Shown: positions 1 to 20,015, numbered from the stretch's first letter. The stretch is DNA of 64,000 nucleotides from Siphlonurus alternatus (GCA_949825025.1 OX463781.1:30839675-30903674), one strand, 5' to 3'. The notes: generated by a model not told the origin, from the sequence alone. Made by a program: numbers and translations.

Positions 1-3000
1 CTGTTGGGAGTCGTCTAACTCAAGCAGAGGAGCGTCACATTCATCTGAAGCGTCCACCTGTGTGATAAAACACATTTTTATTTCTGGTGCTTGTGATAAA
101 CAGAAAGATGCTCTTACCTTCTCTGCACAGTCATCAAAGAAAGCTAAACTGGCATCCATGTCAGACACAAATGATCTTTCTTCAATGAACCGTATGAACA
201 TTTGGGTCTTCATGATAAGAGAGAAAAATTTATGATGTGTTTTATCACGTGATCTCACAAATCCTGAAAGAGAGAGGAAAAAAAAGTATGATTCAAATTT
301 CTTTACCAATTAAATATTTAAATATTGATTTAAAAATTATGTATAGTAATATCATGAGGGAAATAAAAATATGATAATACAGTTTCCACTGGAGGAAAAA
401 CAAAATAAAATATTTATATTCCCCCTTCCCTCCCCCATCCTTGATTTGAGACTATTAGATAGAGAGTTTATAGAGACGTCAACATTAATTCCTTAGGAAT
501 AGAATAGAATAGAATAGAATAGAATAGAATAGAATAGAATAGAATAGAATAGAATAGAATAGAATAGAATAGAATAGAATAGAATAGAATAGAATAGAAT
601 AGAATAGAATAGAATAGAATAGAATAGAATAGAATAGAATAGAATAGAATAGAATAGAATAGAATAGAATAGGAAGTAAACAGTCTTCCTAAATAATGTA
701 ATATTCAATACTGCAGAGACATTATCATAAAATAAAACCAATGTTCTCTTCTCACAAATATTACATACAGTTCAACAAACGTAAGAATACCACCAGAAGT
801 AGAAATATTTTTGTTGAACTATGAATATAAAAACTCCAAGACTTTACACATTGGTTGGAATTTCCCATATAAATATCTGCAAAGTTTCAGGTTTAAAACT
901 GAATTAGAAATTCCAGAAACCTCCAACTTTCGGCTACTTCCAGTGATGACCTTAAATTTATTGAACTTTAGCTCTGTTGAATGGGAGTGTGGTGAGCCTA
1001 CATACCTTGCAGGTCAAACAGAGAGCTGGGATCAGTTGTGCCTGCTGTAGGTGCCTTGGTGATGGGCAGCAGATAGCTGCGGTAACCTTTGAGCACACAT
1101 GCCATGAAATGCAGGAATGCCTCCTGAATCTCAAGCTCCAGTCCTTGCTGAAATATGAAACCTCATGCTAAAACTGCTTCTTCCATTTAAAAAAAAAATG
1201 TAAATATCCTTTAACTTTAATCATTTGTATTTATTATAATAAATTTTGACCCTTCTTTGTCTGTCAGTATAATTGCATAAAGCATGTAGTAAACAGATTA
1301 AGGTGATCCCATATTTAAGATTCTATAGATTCTAGAATTTGATTGTGACACTACGATAACGTCACAGAGTCAATATTTTTTCATTGGCTGATGATGATCA
1401 AAACAGGGTGAATATTTATCACACATGGATATTGATAGCATCAGTAGAGAATCAATTACATCTAAATCTTTTGTTGAAAGTTATGTACTGTATGCTCTTT
1501 TAAGTGAGAAATAAAACACACCTCTTTCCTTTTGATCAGGAAATCTCGATCACTGCTGGAGTCATCAAGCTGCTCCCCCTGTGAAGTCTGCAGAGAAGCT
1601 TGGTAGCGCAGCTTACTGAAGAGGCGTTGCAGAGTTGCTCGTAACCCTCGGGCATGTTTCTTTGGCAGCAGCTTCGAGCTCAGTCCTCGTCGCTCTTCAC
1701 AGCTAAGAATAGAAGGAGAATTGAGTTTAGCAGATTACAGGTCTAGATGTTTTTTTAAAACTTAATTTTCCTAACACGATTTTCACCCACATAAAATTTA
1801 AATGAAAAAATTTAAATATTTACTGATAGCGTAACTGTTTTTCAGATCATGTTTTAACTTGTTTTTACATCAAAGTTACATAAGTTAGGTAGAATTTGAA
1901 TTTACACAATTAGGTTGCTGCATGCCATTTTTTTAGTAGTTCAATTGAAAGAGGAGGTTGAGAAATGCACCTATGAATTTTATGTGATTTTTTTTAGTAC
2001 TGCATCATACCTAAAATAGAGATGATAAGAGGTCACGTGACCTGGAGGCTTTGTCCGCAACGCCTATGACGTCATTACATTCTTTGGTTCAACTATGTAA
2101 TGCTTGTAAACAACCGCGTTGCTATGGAAACAAATAATAATTTTTAATAAACAAGCAACAATGCAATAATTGTTTACATGTGTTATATAGATAAACCAAA
2201 GAATGTAATGACGTCATAGGCGTTTCGGAAGGCGCCTTCAGGTCACGTGACCTCTTATCATCTCCATTTTAGGTATGATGCAGTACTAAAAAAAATCGCA
2301 TAAAATTCATAGGTGCATTTCTCAACCTCCTCTTTCGATTGAGCTACTAAAAAAATGGCATGCAGCAACCTAATTCTTTCTTTTTTTTTCCGGGTATAAA
2401 GTCAAAATGCAACACAAATAGAGAAATGCTTTCGCAATGGACAAGATATTATCATAGATGTGGAGCTTACATTGTAATACTGTTGGTGTCAAGATCCACA
2501 CAGCTGACATCAGAAGGTGGGTCATACAAGTCAAAGAATCTTGAGTCAACTCCAATGAGAAAGGGCAGAGGAGCATGTAACACATCTGCCAACCCCAAGG
2601 GACAGAGGGGGATGTATGGACACTGCCACTTGAAGGGGAAGATGATCTGCAAAAACATTAAAATAAGTTAATGGTTAATCCTATATTTAATATACATTAC
2701 AGTGTATGTAAAATACATTTATCTCCTTACAGAAATATTCAAAATACTACACCCTGGTGTAAGTAACATGAGGCTGATAATTGTCCCAAACTTTTTCAAC
2801 TTTTTGACCATAACTATACGTAATTTAAATATTGCTTCGACTCACCATTGAGATTGCCTCGGCGACTGCGGTGAGGACATCTGGTCGCAGTGAGTGGACC
2901 AGCAGCTTCTGCTCCGTGAGGGCGAGCACCAGCACTAGCATGCAGTTCTCCGGGCCCAGATTGGACAGTAGCTGGCAGAACCCTGCCCCACTGCACACAA

Positions 3001-3378
3001 CACATCATTACATGCCCAAACATGTCCTCGGAGGAGCACACATACCTGCGAGGCAAGGGCAAGTCCTCAGGCTGGGTGAGCACCACTCGCTCCAACGCAG
3101 ATAGCTGCACTAAGATACGTGGTCTCTTTGGAGAGGGAAACGGAACATCTTCCAGGAAGTAAGAGACGTATCTGTATAAACAAAATTAAATATCAATATA
3201 ATTGATTACATTTTTCCTTTACCTGGTTAATTTTGAAATGAATGTAAATAAAATAAAAATAGCATTTAAAACAAATAAATAAAATAAACTAGATGACAAT
3301 CATCCGACAACCATCCTGTTATTTACATTACATTATTTCCATACGGTGTACATTCAATTTCATGTTCCTATACTTACA

Positions 3379-3440
<62 letters not shown>

Positions 3441-6400
3441 TGACATTATGTGCAAGTCATATGGTCATAGATTTTAGCAGCTAGGTTTTTACAAATCATA
3501 ATATAGAGTAAAAGCTCGTTATTACACAACTCGTTAGGTGAAACTCGATTTTGAGTGAAGGAGATCCTGGTCCTATAAAAAATATTTAGCATTGCAGGTA
3601 TAGGAAAAATGATATAAGGTAATTCTCGATAGAAGGTAAACCCAATTTCCTGGGTTCCTTGACTTTATGTAATACAGTAACAAGTTTTTACTATATAATT
3701 ATGTATATAAAAATAACTAACCTTTCAACAGGTACAATATGAGGACCATTGCATGTCATTTCATACAGAAACTTAAGAAACTTTTCAAAAGTATCAAAAA
3801 ATGGCCAATGAGATAGAAGACAGATGCATTTATTTGTATTGACACTCTTCAAAGAAGAATCCTCATCTAATTTGAGAGTGCTGCGCTGCTCAGGAGTGAG
3901 ATTGTCGTCAGGTACTCGCTCGTAAAACGTAACAGCTGATCCATACACCTGTGTAGAACAGAAGAATAAATAACGTATCCAAGAGACAGTCATGGCAGCA
4001 GGTGAAATACCTTCTCTGAAGCATCTGATACAGTGAGAACAAAGGTTGAGAAGACAGGCCTGGGCTGAGCAGCTTCTGCAGGCCAACTCTCAATGGTGGC
4101 TCCCATTGGCAGACAGAACATGGGCACAGTCTCGGGGAACGGAAAATAGCTACGATCTGTTCTGGGGTACCGAGCTAGAACACCTGCAAAATAAATTAGT
4201 AAATAAAAGAAATGTCATTTTCTTAAATATTAATTTTCAATGATTATTTTATTTAGCATTTACCTGCTCTGTAGGTGATGAGTGTGGGCCTATGCATGGA
4301 CTTTTTATAGCAGATGTAAGCTCCGGACATTCCCTAAAAATATCAAATAACTTTTAATAGAATATTAATCAAGTAATAATGCAATCAGTAATTGGGTGGA
4401 AGTAAAAATAATTAAAGCATACAATTTTTTAAGAACAAAGAAGCTAGATTTAAAGAATTCAGTATGATCATTTCATTTTAGCAGCAGTATTTCTTCATTA
4501 TAGCATTCCTTGAGTACAGTATAGCTCCTGTAAATAAACACTTACCATAAGGCTTTTGTTGAGGCTTTTATCGATGAGACAGAAGGCATGAGGTGGGGAT
4601 TCTCCCTTGCCTGGTACGATAACACAAACATCAGTCACAACCAGCTGATTGCAGGGCATGCGTTCAGGGGCTCGACGGAACGTTACGAAGGTCTTGGTGG
4701 TGCTCCCAGAACTGACACTGGCTGGACGGCCCTCAGGCGTCAGGCGGACAACCTTAGAGTCAGCCATGATACGCTCTTTACCATCGTAGATAACACTGCA
4801 AACAACATCGAGATAAGTGAAAAGTAATCTATCCTATCTTTCTCTCATAAGCTTCCCACGAGTCCAAGTCATTGAGACTACAAAATTAACTTCTTGAAAA
4901 AAGTAACACAATCTCAGTCTTTAGATTGTGGGTGCAGCTATGGAAGTATAATATATACATTATATATGTTAGCACCCAAAGCCGAATTCGGGCAAAAGCC
5001 GAAAAAATTGCTCACATCTAGTTCTGCGCATCACGAAATGAGCCAAAGCCGAAGTGAGTTTTTTTTTCGGCTTTGGCGCATTTCATTTTGAACAAAACTA
5101 GATCTGCTCAAATCGAAATGCGCCAAAGCCGATATGAGATTTTACTTCGGCTTTGGCGCATTTCATTTTGAGCAAAACTAGTTTTGCGCATCGCGGTTTG
5201 AGCAAAAGTCGAAATGATATTTTATTTTGGGTTTGGAGCAAAATTTTGAGCACATCTAGTTTTGCGCAAAATAAAGATGATTTTAATGACGAGATGATGA
5301 TTTTAATTTTAATGATAATAATTTTAATTTTTTAAAAAGAAAAATAAAAAACTAAGACACTAAACTTATAATAAATATTAATATTGTGACCTAATATCTT
5401 TCAAGCGCTGTTTAAAAATAAATTAATTAGGGAAAAATAATGACTTTAAAATGTAATCATACAGTATACGTACGTACATACCTTATAAAAAATATTGTAG
5501 AATCTGTTGTTTAAATAAAACACTCCACACCATTTCTGTCACTTAATTACTATTTGATTATGTTTTGTTAAATTAATAAATTTTTTGTTTTAAGAACTGC
5601 AGCTCAAATAAAGTAGACACATACGCCACACGTTTTAAAGTATTCTTTAGATTCACTCGCTCTCACCATTAGAAATATTGTCTGCATGCAGACTCGTGCA
5701 CGCACTTGTAAATTTCATAGTTCTATGTCTTAGAATCAGCTATCATGCAATTCAGGTTGTTATCGGTACAACGAGATAAGAAAGTAGCCTTTACCTCTGC
5801 AATGAAGTTTAACCCCATTTGATTGCCGTATATGTTTATGTATTGTGGCTGCTAGTGCTGCTACAATGTTCGAAGAAATAGAACTATGAAATTTACAAGT
5901 GCGTGCATGACAATATTTTTAGTGGTGAGAGCAAGTGAATCTAAAGAGAATACTTTAAAACGTGTGGCGTATATGTTTACTTTATTTGAGCTGCAGTTCT
6001 TAAAACAAAAAATTTATTAATTTAACAAAACATGATCAAATAGTAATTAAGTGACAGAAATGGTGTGGAGTGTTTTATTTAAACAACAGATTCTACAATA
6101 TTTTTTATAAGGTATGTACGTACGTATACTGTATGATTACATTTTAAAGTCATTATTTCTCCCTAATTAATTTATTTTTAAACAGCGCTTGAAAGATATT
6201 AGGTCACAATATTAATATTTATTATTTATTATAAGTTTAGTGTCTTAGTTTTTTATTTTTCTTTTTAAAAAATTAAAATTATTATCATTAAAATTAAAAT
6301 CATCATCTCGTCATTAAAATCATCTTTATTTTGCGCAAAACTAGATGTGCTCAAAATTTTGCTCCAAACCCGAAATAAAATATCATTTCGACTTTTGCTC

Positions 6401-7825
6401 AAACCGCGATGCGCAGAACTAGTTTTGCTCAGAATGAAATGCGCCAAAGCCGAAGTAAAATCTCATATCGGCTTTGGCGCATTTCGATTTGAGCAGATCT
6501 AGTTTTGTTCAAAATGAAATGCGCCAAAGCCGAAAAAAAAACTCACTTCGGCTTTGGCTCATTTCGTGATGCGCAGAACTAGATGTGAGCAATTTTTTCG
6601 GCTTTTGCCCGAATTCGGCTTTGGGTGCTAACATATACACAAACTTGCATCTAAAAACAATGGACAAGTACAGCATCAATTTTTTTTTATTAGCTCAATC
6701 GAAAGAGGTCGAAAAATACACCTGTGAATTTTATGAGATTTTTATTTGTACTGCATCATGGCTAAAACAGAGATGTAAAGAGGGCACTTGACCGAGAGGC
6801 GGCGCCCGTGACGCCTGTGACGTCATTGAACTGTTTGGTCAAACAAACGATTGACTTTATAACGCTTCTAAACAACCACGTTGCTATGGAAACAAGCAAC
6901 AATTAATTTATTGTTTACAAGTGTTATATAGACGATCGTTTGTTTGACCGGACAGTTCAATGACGTCATAGGCGTCACGGGCGCCGCCTCTCGGTCAAGT
7001 GTCCTCTTTACATCTCTGTTTTAGCCATGATGCAGTAACAGTACGAATAAAAATATCATAAAATTCACAGGCGTATTTTTCGACCTCCTCTTTTTATTGA
7101 GCTAATAAAAAAAAATTATGCTACTTGTCCATTGGAAATATGTTGCCCAACTTTAAGGCATTCATAGCGGGTTGTTAATATCAGTACTGTATAATTTATT
7201 CTGGTAGCAAGCAGTAAGTTTTGCATACTACTATTCACACATTGCTAATTACTATTACTGTACAAAGAGTGTCAGTAAAAAAATACAATTTAGACATTAT
7301 ATTTGACAGTTTTAGAAAAGCAATACTTTTGTATATATAAAAAAAATCAATGACAATTATACAATAACCACATTAAGAGTATAATTTCAGTGTATATATA
7401 TATAATAATATATATATATATATATATCAACAGTTAAAAAATATTAATATACTGACCCTATGTCAACTAACGGAGGCTTATCTAGCCCCCGCTTGTAGCA
7501 TAAATACACCTCAGAACTTCTCCAGCCACCAGCAGTCAAATTTGCTGAGCATCCTGTAGTATTAAAAATATTAGCACATCTTAAATTTCAATTAAACAAC
7601 AATAAAACTGCTGCAGAACTTGCCTGTGGGTGTGGTGGATATACATGTGAAACCTGGGGGAACTACCTCGCCCAGGGAATGGAATATGACTGTCACATCA
7701 GTGATGGGAGGCAAGGCATGAGTTGGCTTCAGGTGAGTTCCGTCTTGGGAGAACTCGCCCATCTCCACAGGACACTCGGGCATCCCCGCCACCACAAAGT
7801 AATCTGCCACACGTCTTTCGTCCAT
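1..7825 (-). CDS. DENND4: DENND4 / Crag family DENN-domain Rab guanine-nucleotide exchange factor, 3' end outside window
   Basis: Coding exons in order: 7825-7624, 7553-7457, 4795-4546, 4333-4264, 4183-4011, 3948-3722, 3171-3046, 2990-2846, 2646-2471, 1702-1522, 1147-1006, 263-118 and 57-1 (partial). All phases agree, giving 664 codons. The start is ATG at 7825, reading [14 protein letters not shown], which resembles the start of vertebrate DENND4 proteins. An MABP-like region ([24 protein letters not shown]) is followed by uDENN ([21 protein letters not shown]), cDENN ([48 protein letters not shown]) and dDENN ([25 protein letters not shown]). Family members activate Rab10/Rab11 in polarised membrane traffic. 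Roughly the C-terminal half is missing to the left. Intron 1 uses a GC donor. The 2.66-kb intron 2 holds a foldback element and a MITE, and the intron between 1703 and 2470 holds another MITE. Confidence 0.9.
492..672. repeat. (AGAAT)n microsatellite
   Basis: About 35 near-perfect copies of the pentamer AGAAT lie inside an intron of the DENND4 gene. The open frame read through it (ILFYS repeats) is an artefact of the repeat. Confidence 0.95.
1909..2374. mobile_element. Foldback MITE with central X-box-like motif (family A, copy 1)
   Basis: A 466-bp inverted-repeat element in the DENND4 intron between 1703 and 2470. The ends read ATTAGGTTGCTGCATGCC and its reverse complement, and the arms match over roughly 190 bp. 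Each arm carries GTCACGTGAC (2032 and 2242) and TGACGTCA (2067 and 2209). The unpaired centre has GTTGCTATGGAAAC at 2118. There is no coding capacity. It is non-autonomous and the superfamily is not assignable. Confidence 0.85.
3380..3440. repeat. Poly(A) tract followed by (GA)n
   Basis: A run of 38 A residues passes directly into (GA)11 inside a DENND4 intron. It may be the tail of an unrecognised retrocopy, but no body is visible upstream. Confidence 0.9.
4968..6632. mobile_element. 1.66-kb long-TIR foldback element, family B copy 1
   Basis: Starts GTTAGCACCCAAAGCC and ends with the exact reverse complement. The arms are inverted copies of one another for about 750 bp, leaving a short asymmetric centre near 5720-5880. 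The outer 350 bp of each arm is built of degenerate subrepeats around GGCTTTGGCGCATTTC and its complement. Both flanks are TA-rich (TATATAT / ATATAC). It sits in DENND4 intron 2. The short open frames in the arms recur only because the arms are repeated, so no transposase is evident. Confidence 0.9.
6658..7134. mobile_element. Foldback MITE with central X-box-like motif (family A, copy 2)
   Basis: A 477-bp inverted repeat just 25 bp from the previous foldback. It shares the internal arms and centre of the 1909-2374 element: GTTGCTATGGAAAC at 6880, TGACGTCA at 6818 and 6961, and the same pentamer order. Its outermost 30 bp differ (CAATGGACAAGTA). No protein is encoded. Confidence 0.85.
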
Positions 7826-8480
7826 CCTGGAGCAGCCTACAACATACAATAATTAATACCGATGTAGTCACAAAAAGTTAAGACTTTGTTTAAACTGAAA
7901 GTTTAGTATTACCTCTGTCACCTTGTTGATTATTTCTCTTGCACTCCTAATATTTTTTCCATCATAGAAAAATCAACATTGGACTCTGGTGGGATGTTTT
8001 AGTCTATAAGGCAGAAAAATCAAATTTTTAACTTTAAGTGCACCAGTACAGTAGGTCTGTTCATAAATACTGTACTCAATCAGAAATAATTTATTATTAT
8101 TGATGAACCTTCTGTACAGTATATGGAAATAAGGATCATCAATAATACATAATTAATTATTTCTAATTGTGTATTTACAAACAGACCTAGTAGAGCACAA
8201 TACATTATTTATGGTGTATGCAGTTAATATCACAATGTAAAGAACATATTTAAGTTTCTTATACTATAATACATTATATCAAGGTGGGTAAATTTAGAAG
8301 GTGGAATTACTTGGCAAGTAGGGAAACATGAATGAGAAGAAGCGTGACGTCACTGGGCGCAAGGAGAGAACACCTGCCAGGGGGAGGAGTTTAAGGGTTG
8401 ATTTAGTCATGCGAGTGCTGTACAGTAAGAACATGTACATACCAGGGAGGGAAGCCCTCTTCGCGGTGGGAGTCACATAC
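7826..8480 (-). promoter_or_regulatory. Probable 5' leader / promoter region of DENND4
   Basis: An acceptor (tgtag) at 7837-7838 lies just upstream of the ATG, so at least one untranslated exon must lie farther right. The GC-richer patch at about 8335-8475 contains TGACGTCA at 8345 and is the best visible promoter candidate. The exact start of transcription is not visible. Confidence 0.35.
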
Positions 8481-10559
8481 TTTTATTTTTTATTTTATTA
8501 CAATGTTAGCTTACTACAGCATATTCTGCTATTGGTGTAAACATTCAAACTTAACAATAGTATTAAGCTATTAACAACAGTTTGACAGTACAGTCAAATT
8601 AATTTAATGTTCCTTCCGGAAGTAGCCGAAAATGTGAAATTTGCTGATGTCCTGTTAGTGATTTTAGTTTTGAAACTTTATAAAGTGGTATGAAGTAGAA
8701 GAATTGACCTGTGTGTGAATTTTTAATGCTGAAATATGACTAGGAAGACCAGAAACCTTACACTTCCTAGAGGGAATATCATATATAAATTTAATTGTAA
8801 CCACTCTGCACCCAGTGACACTGACGGAGCTACACGATCGCTGCGTCCGGTTTCGAAGTTTTCTGAAGTATGTTCTCAACAAACTTTACCTACCTTGCAT
8901 AATATACATTGTATGCATATACAACAATTTTTCAACCTTCCCCCTCTCCTTTTCGAAGTACTGTACAAATTAATGCAAGTACCGGTTACAGGCATATGCA
9001 TACATACTGTGTATATATGTCTGTAGGCATACTCTATGACAGTATGATAAGAAGTACAGTATCATATATAATTATGCATACTGTACATTTACAAAATATA
9101 TGCATAATTATGAATACAATACAGTACAGTATGTATGCATATGCATATTGTTTTAATGTTCAGGTTGTTTTTAATGATTTTTGCTTCGAAAGCTAGACTA
9201 CAAAAAACAAAATATATAAACATTACTAGCATCTTCCGCAGACAAAGTTCATATTTCTAATGTTATGTTATGTACGGTGTATGCATATGCATACAGTACT
9301 GTATGTATAGGATGTATACCCATACCCCTAGGGAGGTGGCTACATACCCCTAGCATTAAAATTGACCTAACACTAAGTTAGAAAGATAATTAAAATAAGC
9401 ATATCATGAACACCCCATTGTTCTCAAGACATGCTCCTATTTAAGGGTAGACGTCAAGCTTCATTTGGTTTAAGAAAAAATACTCTTGTCTTTGTAGGAG
9501 ACATACAATTTGTTTCTTTAAGATACATGACCACAATACGCGTTTGCTGAAGTCTGATTAAACTATCAACTTTGCTACTTTAATATTACTGGTCCCTCTT
9601 TTTATCTTAGGGCATGTTATAAAATACATACCAGTAATTAAAATTTCACAACTTTAGAGATCCTGTTACGTAGAAACACGTATTTTAAGCCTTGACAAGT
9701 TTCGCTTTTTTTGGTCACTTGATTCATGCAGCCATCATGTTTCACTTCAAGGTCGTGAAAATTCTGCATTTTGCGCCTTCTTTGTTTTTTGACAAAAATA
9801 AAATTTATATTTTATATTCCTCTCCGTTTGCTTTTATATTTTATTTATGAAAATGTCAATGGTATTGATTTAAGTCACAAATATTACCAAATATATTTTA
9901 CCAAAAATTTTCATTATGATGCAAAATATACGATAATTTTTTACCATTTTATATAGTTGTATAGTTGTATAGTTATATAGTTGTATCATGCCATTTTTCA
10001 TTTTTAGTTTTTAAATTTGCCACCAAAAATGTTATCTGCCGCGAAAAATGATGATGCGATGATACAAAATTGTCAGCTGACAGCGGCTGACAGAAATTTT
10101 GTAGCTAGAAAATGAAACAAATCTTCTCAGTTATTTTTATTTCTTGAGTGCCTGATGTTTTGGTTGTCATAAAAGTAAGTAAAAATTGCAACTAGAGCAT
10201 TGTATTTTGTTTCAGTTTTTTAGGTATCTTCTCCATGGTGGTTTAGGGCATTTAGGCACTTATTTCAAGCTGCATGATAGCTAGGAAAGTAGGGCTAACT
10301 TGGGGAACCGCCGAAACCGGCTACTGTATACTGTATCCATTCTGCACGCAGTGTCAATGTGAATTGTTCCGTTGAAGCCAAGTGTGATATTCTATAATAT
10401 TGTACGCATATTTTTACCAGCACATGTAAACAGCAGACTGCATTCATATAATTATATATCATACCATCCACATTTTTTCTAGCTTCATCTTGCCCTTCTT
10501 GGTACTACCTGTTACCTGTACATACTGTATACATAATACAGTATACATACTTTGGAGTT
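8481..10559. other. AT-rich spacer without recognisable gene
   Basis: No convincing exon on either strand. Palindromic words TATGCATA and TACAGTACTGTA recur between about 8900 and 9310, and a short run of TATAGTTG repeats lies at 9950-9985. Confidence 0.6.
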
Positions 10560-10984
10560 AATTGATCCGTTTGAAGAGATGAGAAAACAAAGCAGACTTG
10601 TAACAATGTATAAAATAACCAGGAACCAGGAAGAGCTTGGAGGAGCTAAGAACCCTGCAACCCTTACTGAGAAAGAGCGTTAACAAGGGCAGGTCTCCAG
10701 CAGGAGAGACTATGGTTGGAGCTTGGAATACAAGGGTAGCTAATAGATACAGATGAACAAATATGCATACTCCTTCCTGAAAAGAACATGCAGTGAGGGA
10801 GTGGAACTTGCTAGATTCTGAGCTAATGGAGGCTCAGAGCATTGACAAGTTCAAGGATGGGTTGGGAGAGACAGCCACAAATAGACGTGCCAGTCGTGGT
10901 GGAATATGTATCCACGATATGGTAGCTGCAAGTAGGCTACCAAGTCGTACTGTAGAGTATGCATGTCATGTGCATGATCTGTGA
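10560..10984 (+). pseudogene. Decayed C-terminal tail of a non-LTR reverse transcriptase
   Basis: The frame from 10793 reads REWNLLDSELMEAQ followed by SIDKFKDGLGE. This matches the conserved end of many non-LTR polymerases (a WN-LP-like motif, then a SV/FK-LD-like motif). Upstream, around 10575-10680, a separate frame with stops gives a weaker match to the basic region that precedes this motif in such proteins. The copy is 5'-truncated, frameshifted and has no catalytic domain, so clade assignment (for example CR1, L2 or Jockey-like) is not possible. Confidence 0.5.
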
Positions 10985-12210
10985 TTGTACAATACATGTT
11001 AACCCTGCTTTATTTTACTTTACTTTAATACTTGAATTTACAGTATGACATTCATGGCGGTTCGCAGTTCAGAATAAAATAAAATAAGGTGATTTAACAC
11101 TTATAAATATTTCTCTTAAGAAGAACTTACGTTTTCATTAACTGTCCCAAAAACTTCCAGCTGACTAATGTAGCAGCTACAGCCTCAATGGAAACATACA
11201 GTAGTTTTACTTATGCAGAAATAACATTTACTCTAATTTTGTATCATCATAGTGTCTTAAAATGCTTGTCTAATATCATTAATTAATAAAAAAATAAAAC
11301 AGAAATCAATAATTAATTGCATGAGTGAGCTGTAGTAGCATACCCAGGGGAAAAAAATAATAGAATCGAGGTTCTGTCATTTGTGAGTAAGAAGGGAACT
11401 GAACTAAGTTCGTGGAAAGGTTACTATATAATGTATCCCCTTGGCATCCAACGTTCAAAAATGACAGATCTACAACTAGTATTATGATCATATTATATGC
11501 TCTAATGGAGCACGGATGAACAACTATTCATTACCAGTTCATTTACAATGGAAATTGGTGTATACTATAGTAGTATAATAATATAGGAATTTTGATGTGA
11601 ACCATATTGTCTATATACAAACAGTTGTTCCAAAAAAATAAATAGGATTTAACTATTTATTGGAAAAAATTAAGTAAATCTGCTCTAATAGTATTTACTT
11701 TAGTATTCCCCCCCCCCCTTTACGAATTATAGGATGTTATGGTCAAACCCATCATAATTTTTGAAACATCAAACAGCATATGTATATAATTGATAACTGC
11801 AGCTAAAATATGTTAGCAGTATTACCTCTAATGAAAAACAGCTCGTCTGATAGTGGATTATGGTATATGAAAACAATATACCGGTAACAATTTGCACCAT
11901 ATTAAAGGATGTACATTCACACAAATGAATACATATTGATTCGTGTTAAAATGGACTGTCATATGCATTGGCCAAATGAAATAAAAACAAACATATTTTT
12001 GTTAGTTTGTATACTACTTGCAATTTATTAAATTAGTTGGAGAATAGAAAGATCCTTTTTATCCTTTGTTACAGTACTACAAAAATTTTATATAAAAATG
12101 AATACTTCTTGACTTTTATAAATATTTTATGATTCTTTTTACTTTCTTATTTAATGACCTTTTTTATAGAAAAAGAACACAGATTTGATTACATAAAATT
12201 TAGAAAATGG
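10985..12210. other. AT-rich 3' flank of the lipocalin gene
   Basis: No exon seen. A reverse-strand AATAAA near 12021-12030 could serve as polyadenylation signal for the lipocalin gene that ends at 12211. Confidence 0.4.
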
Positions 12211-19146
<6,936 letters not shown>

Positions 19147-20015
19147 GGCACGCTCCTAGCTCCGCTGGGTACACCACGTTGTAAGCGACGGCGAGTTTCC
19201 GCCTGCAGCCACTTTTCCAACTGAGTCCCCCTGCAAGGCTCGTAGTAAACTTTCAGACTTAATGAGGGACAATAAGGTGCTTGTCACGTGACCTGGTACA
19301 AGTGGGCGTTGCCAGTGACGTAATTTGTCTCCCTTCTAGCTCATCTCCCTATATCGGAGACTAAGACATTTCATTATTGTTGTACTACAAGGGGACAAAG
19401 TAGTGACATCATATATATATATATACATATATGTTTTACATGCATGTAGAATAAATAGTTCTTGATTGCTAGCAATATAAAAATTATAATATGCATGGGT
19501 TTCATCATGCATGTATATAAGTATATAGTCATCACATCATGCAGATATAATTTAATAATAAAGACAGATAATCGTAAAAATGCAGTTATAATTTTTAACT
19601 GCAGTATTTTCGATGCCTGTCACGTAAAATGTTAATATTTATTTTTAATGTACTTCGTGTAATTACTTACTGACTTATATCCGACTTATATATGGATGCT
19701 GAGGCATGATTTATAATTATTCAACGAGTCTAAAGCTAAAGTACGTTAATTTTAAGATTTATATGCCTGGTAGATCTAATGCCAAATAAAGTTAAGTTAA
19801 GTTGTTCATGATTAAATTACCGATGGGTAAATTTCACTGCATCTTATGAATACAAATATTACAAAAAATTTATAAAGTTGTGTATATATAATGATTTGAT
19901 AAATGAAATTAGTATTTAGTATAATAAATTACAATGATATATCAAATTGTCGTTATTCTATGTTTCCTCGGCGTCTGATTTTGTGTGACATTTATTATTA
20001 TTTATTCTACTGACG
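19147..20015. promoter_or_regulatory. Head-to-head promoter interval between lipocalin and rotatin genes
   Basis: The start codons of two divergent genes are 869 bp apart. GTCACGTGAC, a perfect E-box palindrome of the CLEAR/MiT type, lies at 19283-19292, and TGACGTAA, CRE-like, at about 19316-19323. Both are closer to the lipocalin side. No clear TATA box or CpG island is seen. Whether the sites act on one or both genes is inference. Confidence 0.45.

Noticed and set aside
493..741. Open frame of ILFYS repeats
   Set aside because: Translation of the (AGAAT)n microsatellite only.
2360..2671. Plus-strand frames over the DENND4 exon at 2471-2646
   Set aside because: Antisense shadow. The minus strand continues the conserved DENN domain in phase.
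6265..6447. 60-residue frame [15 protein letters not shown] repeated at 5153, 6265, 44652, 45736 and 47820
   Set aside because: It recurs because it lies in the arms of the family B foldback element, in both orientations. Stops at the same place and the lack of conservation beyond the DNA repeat argue against a protein.
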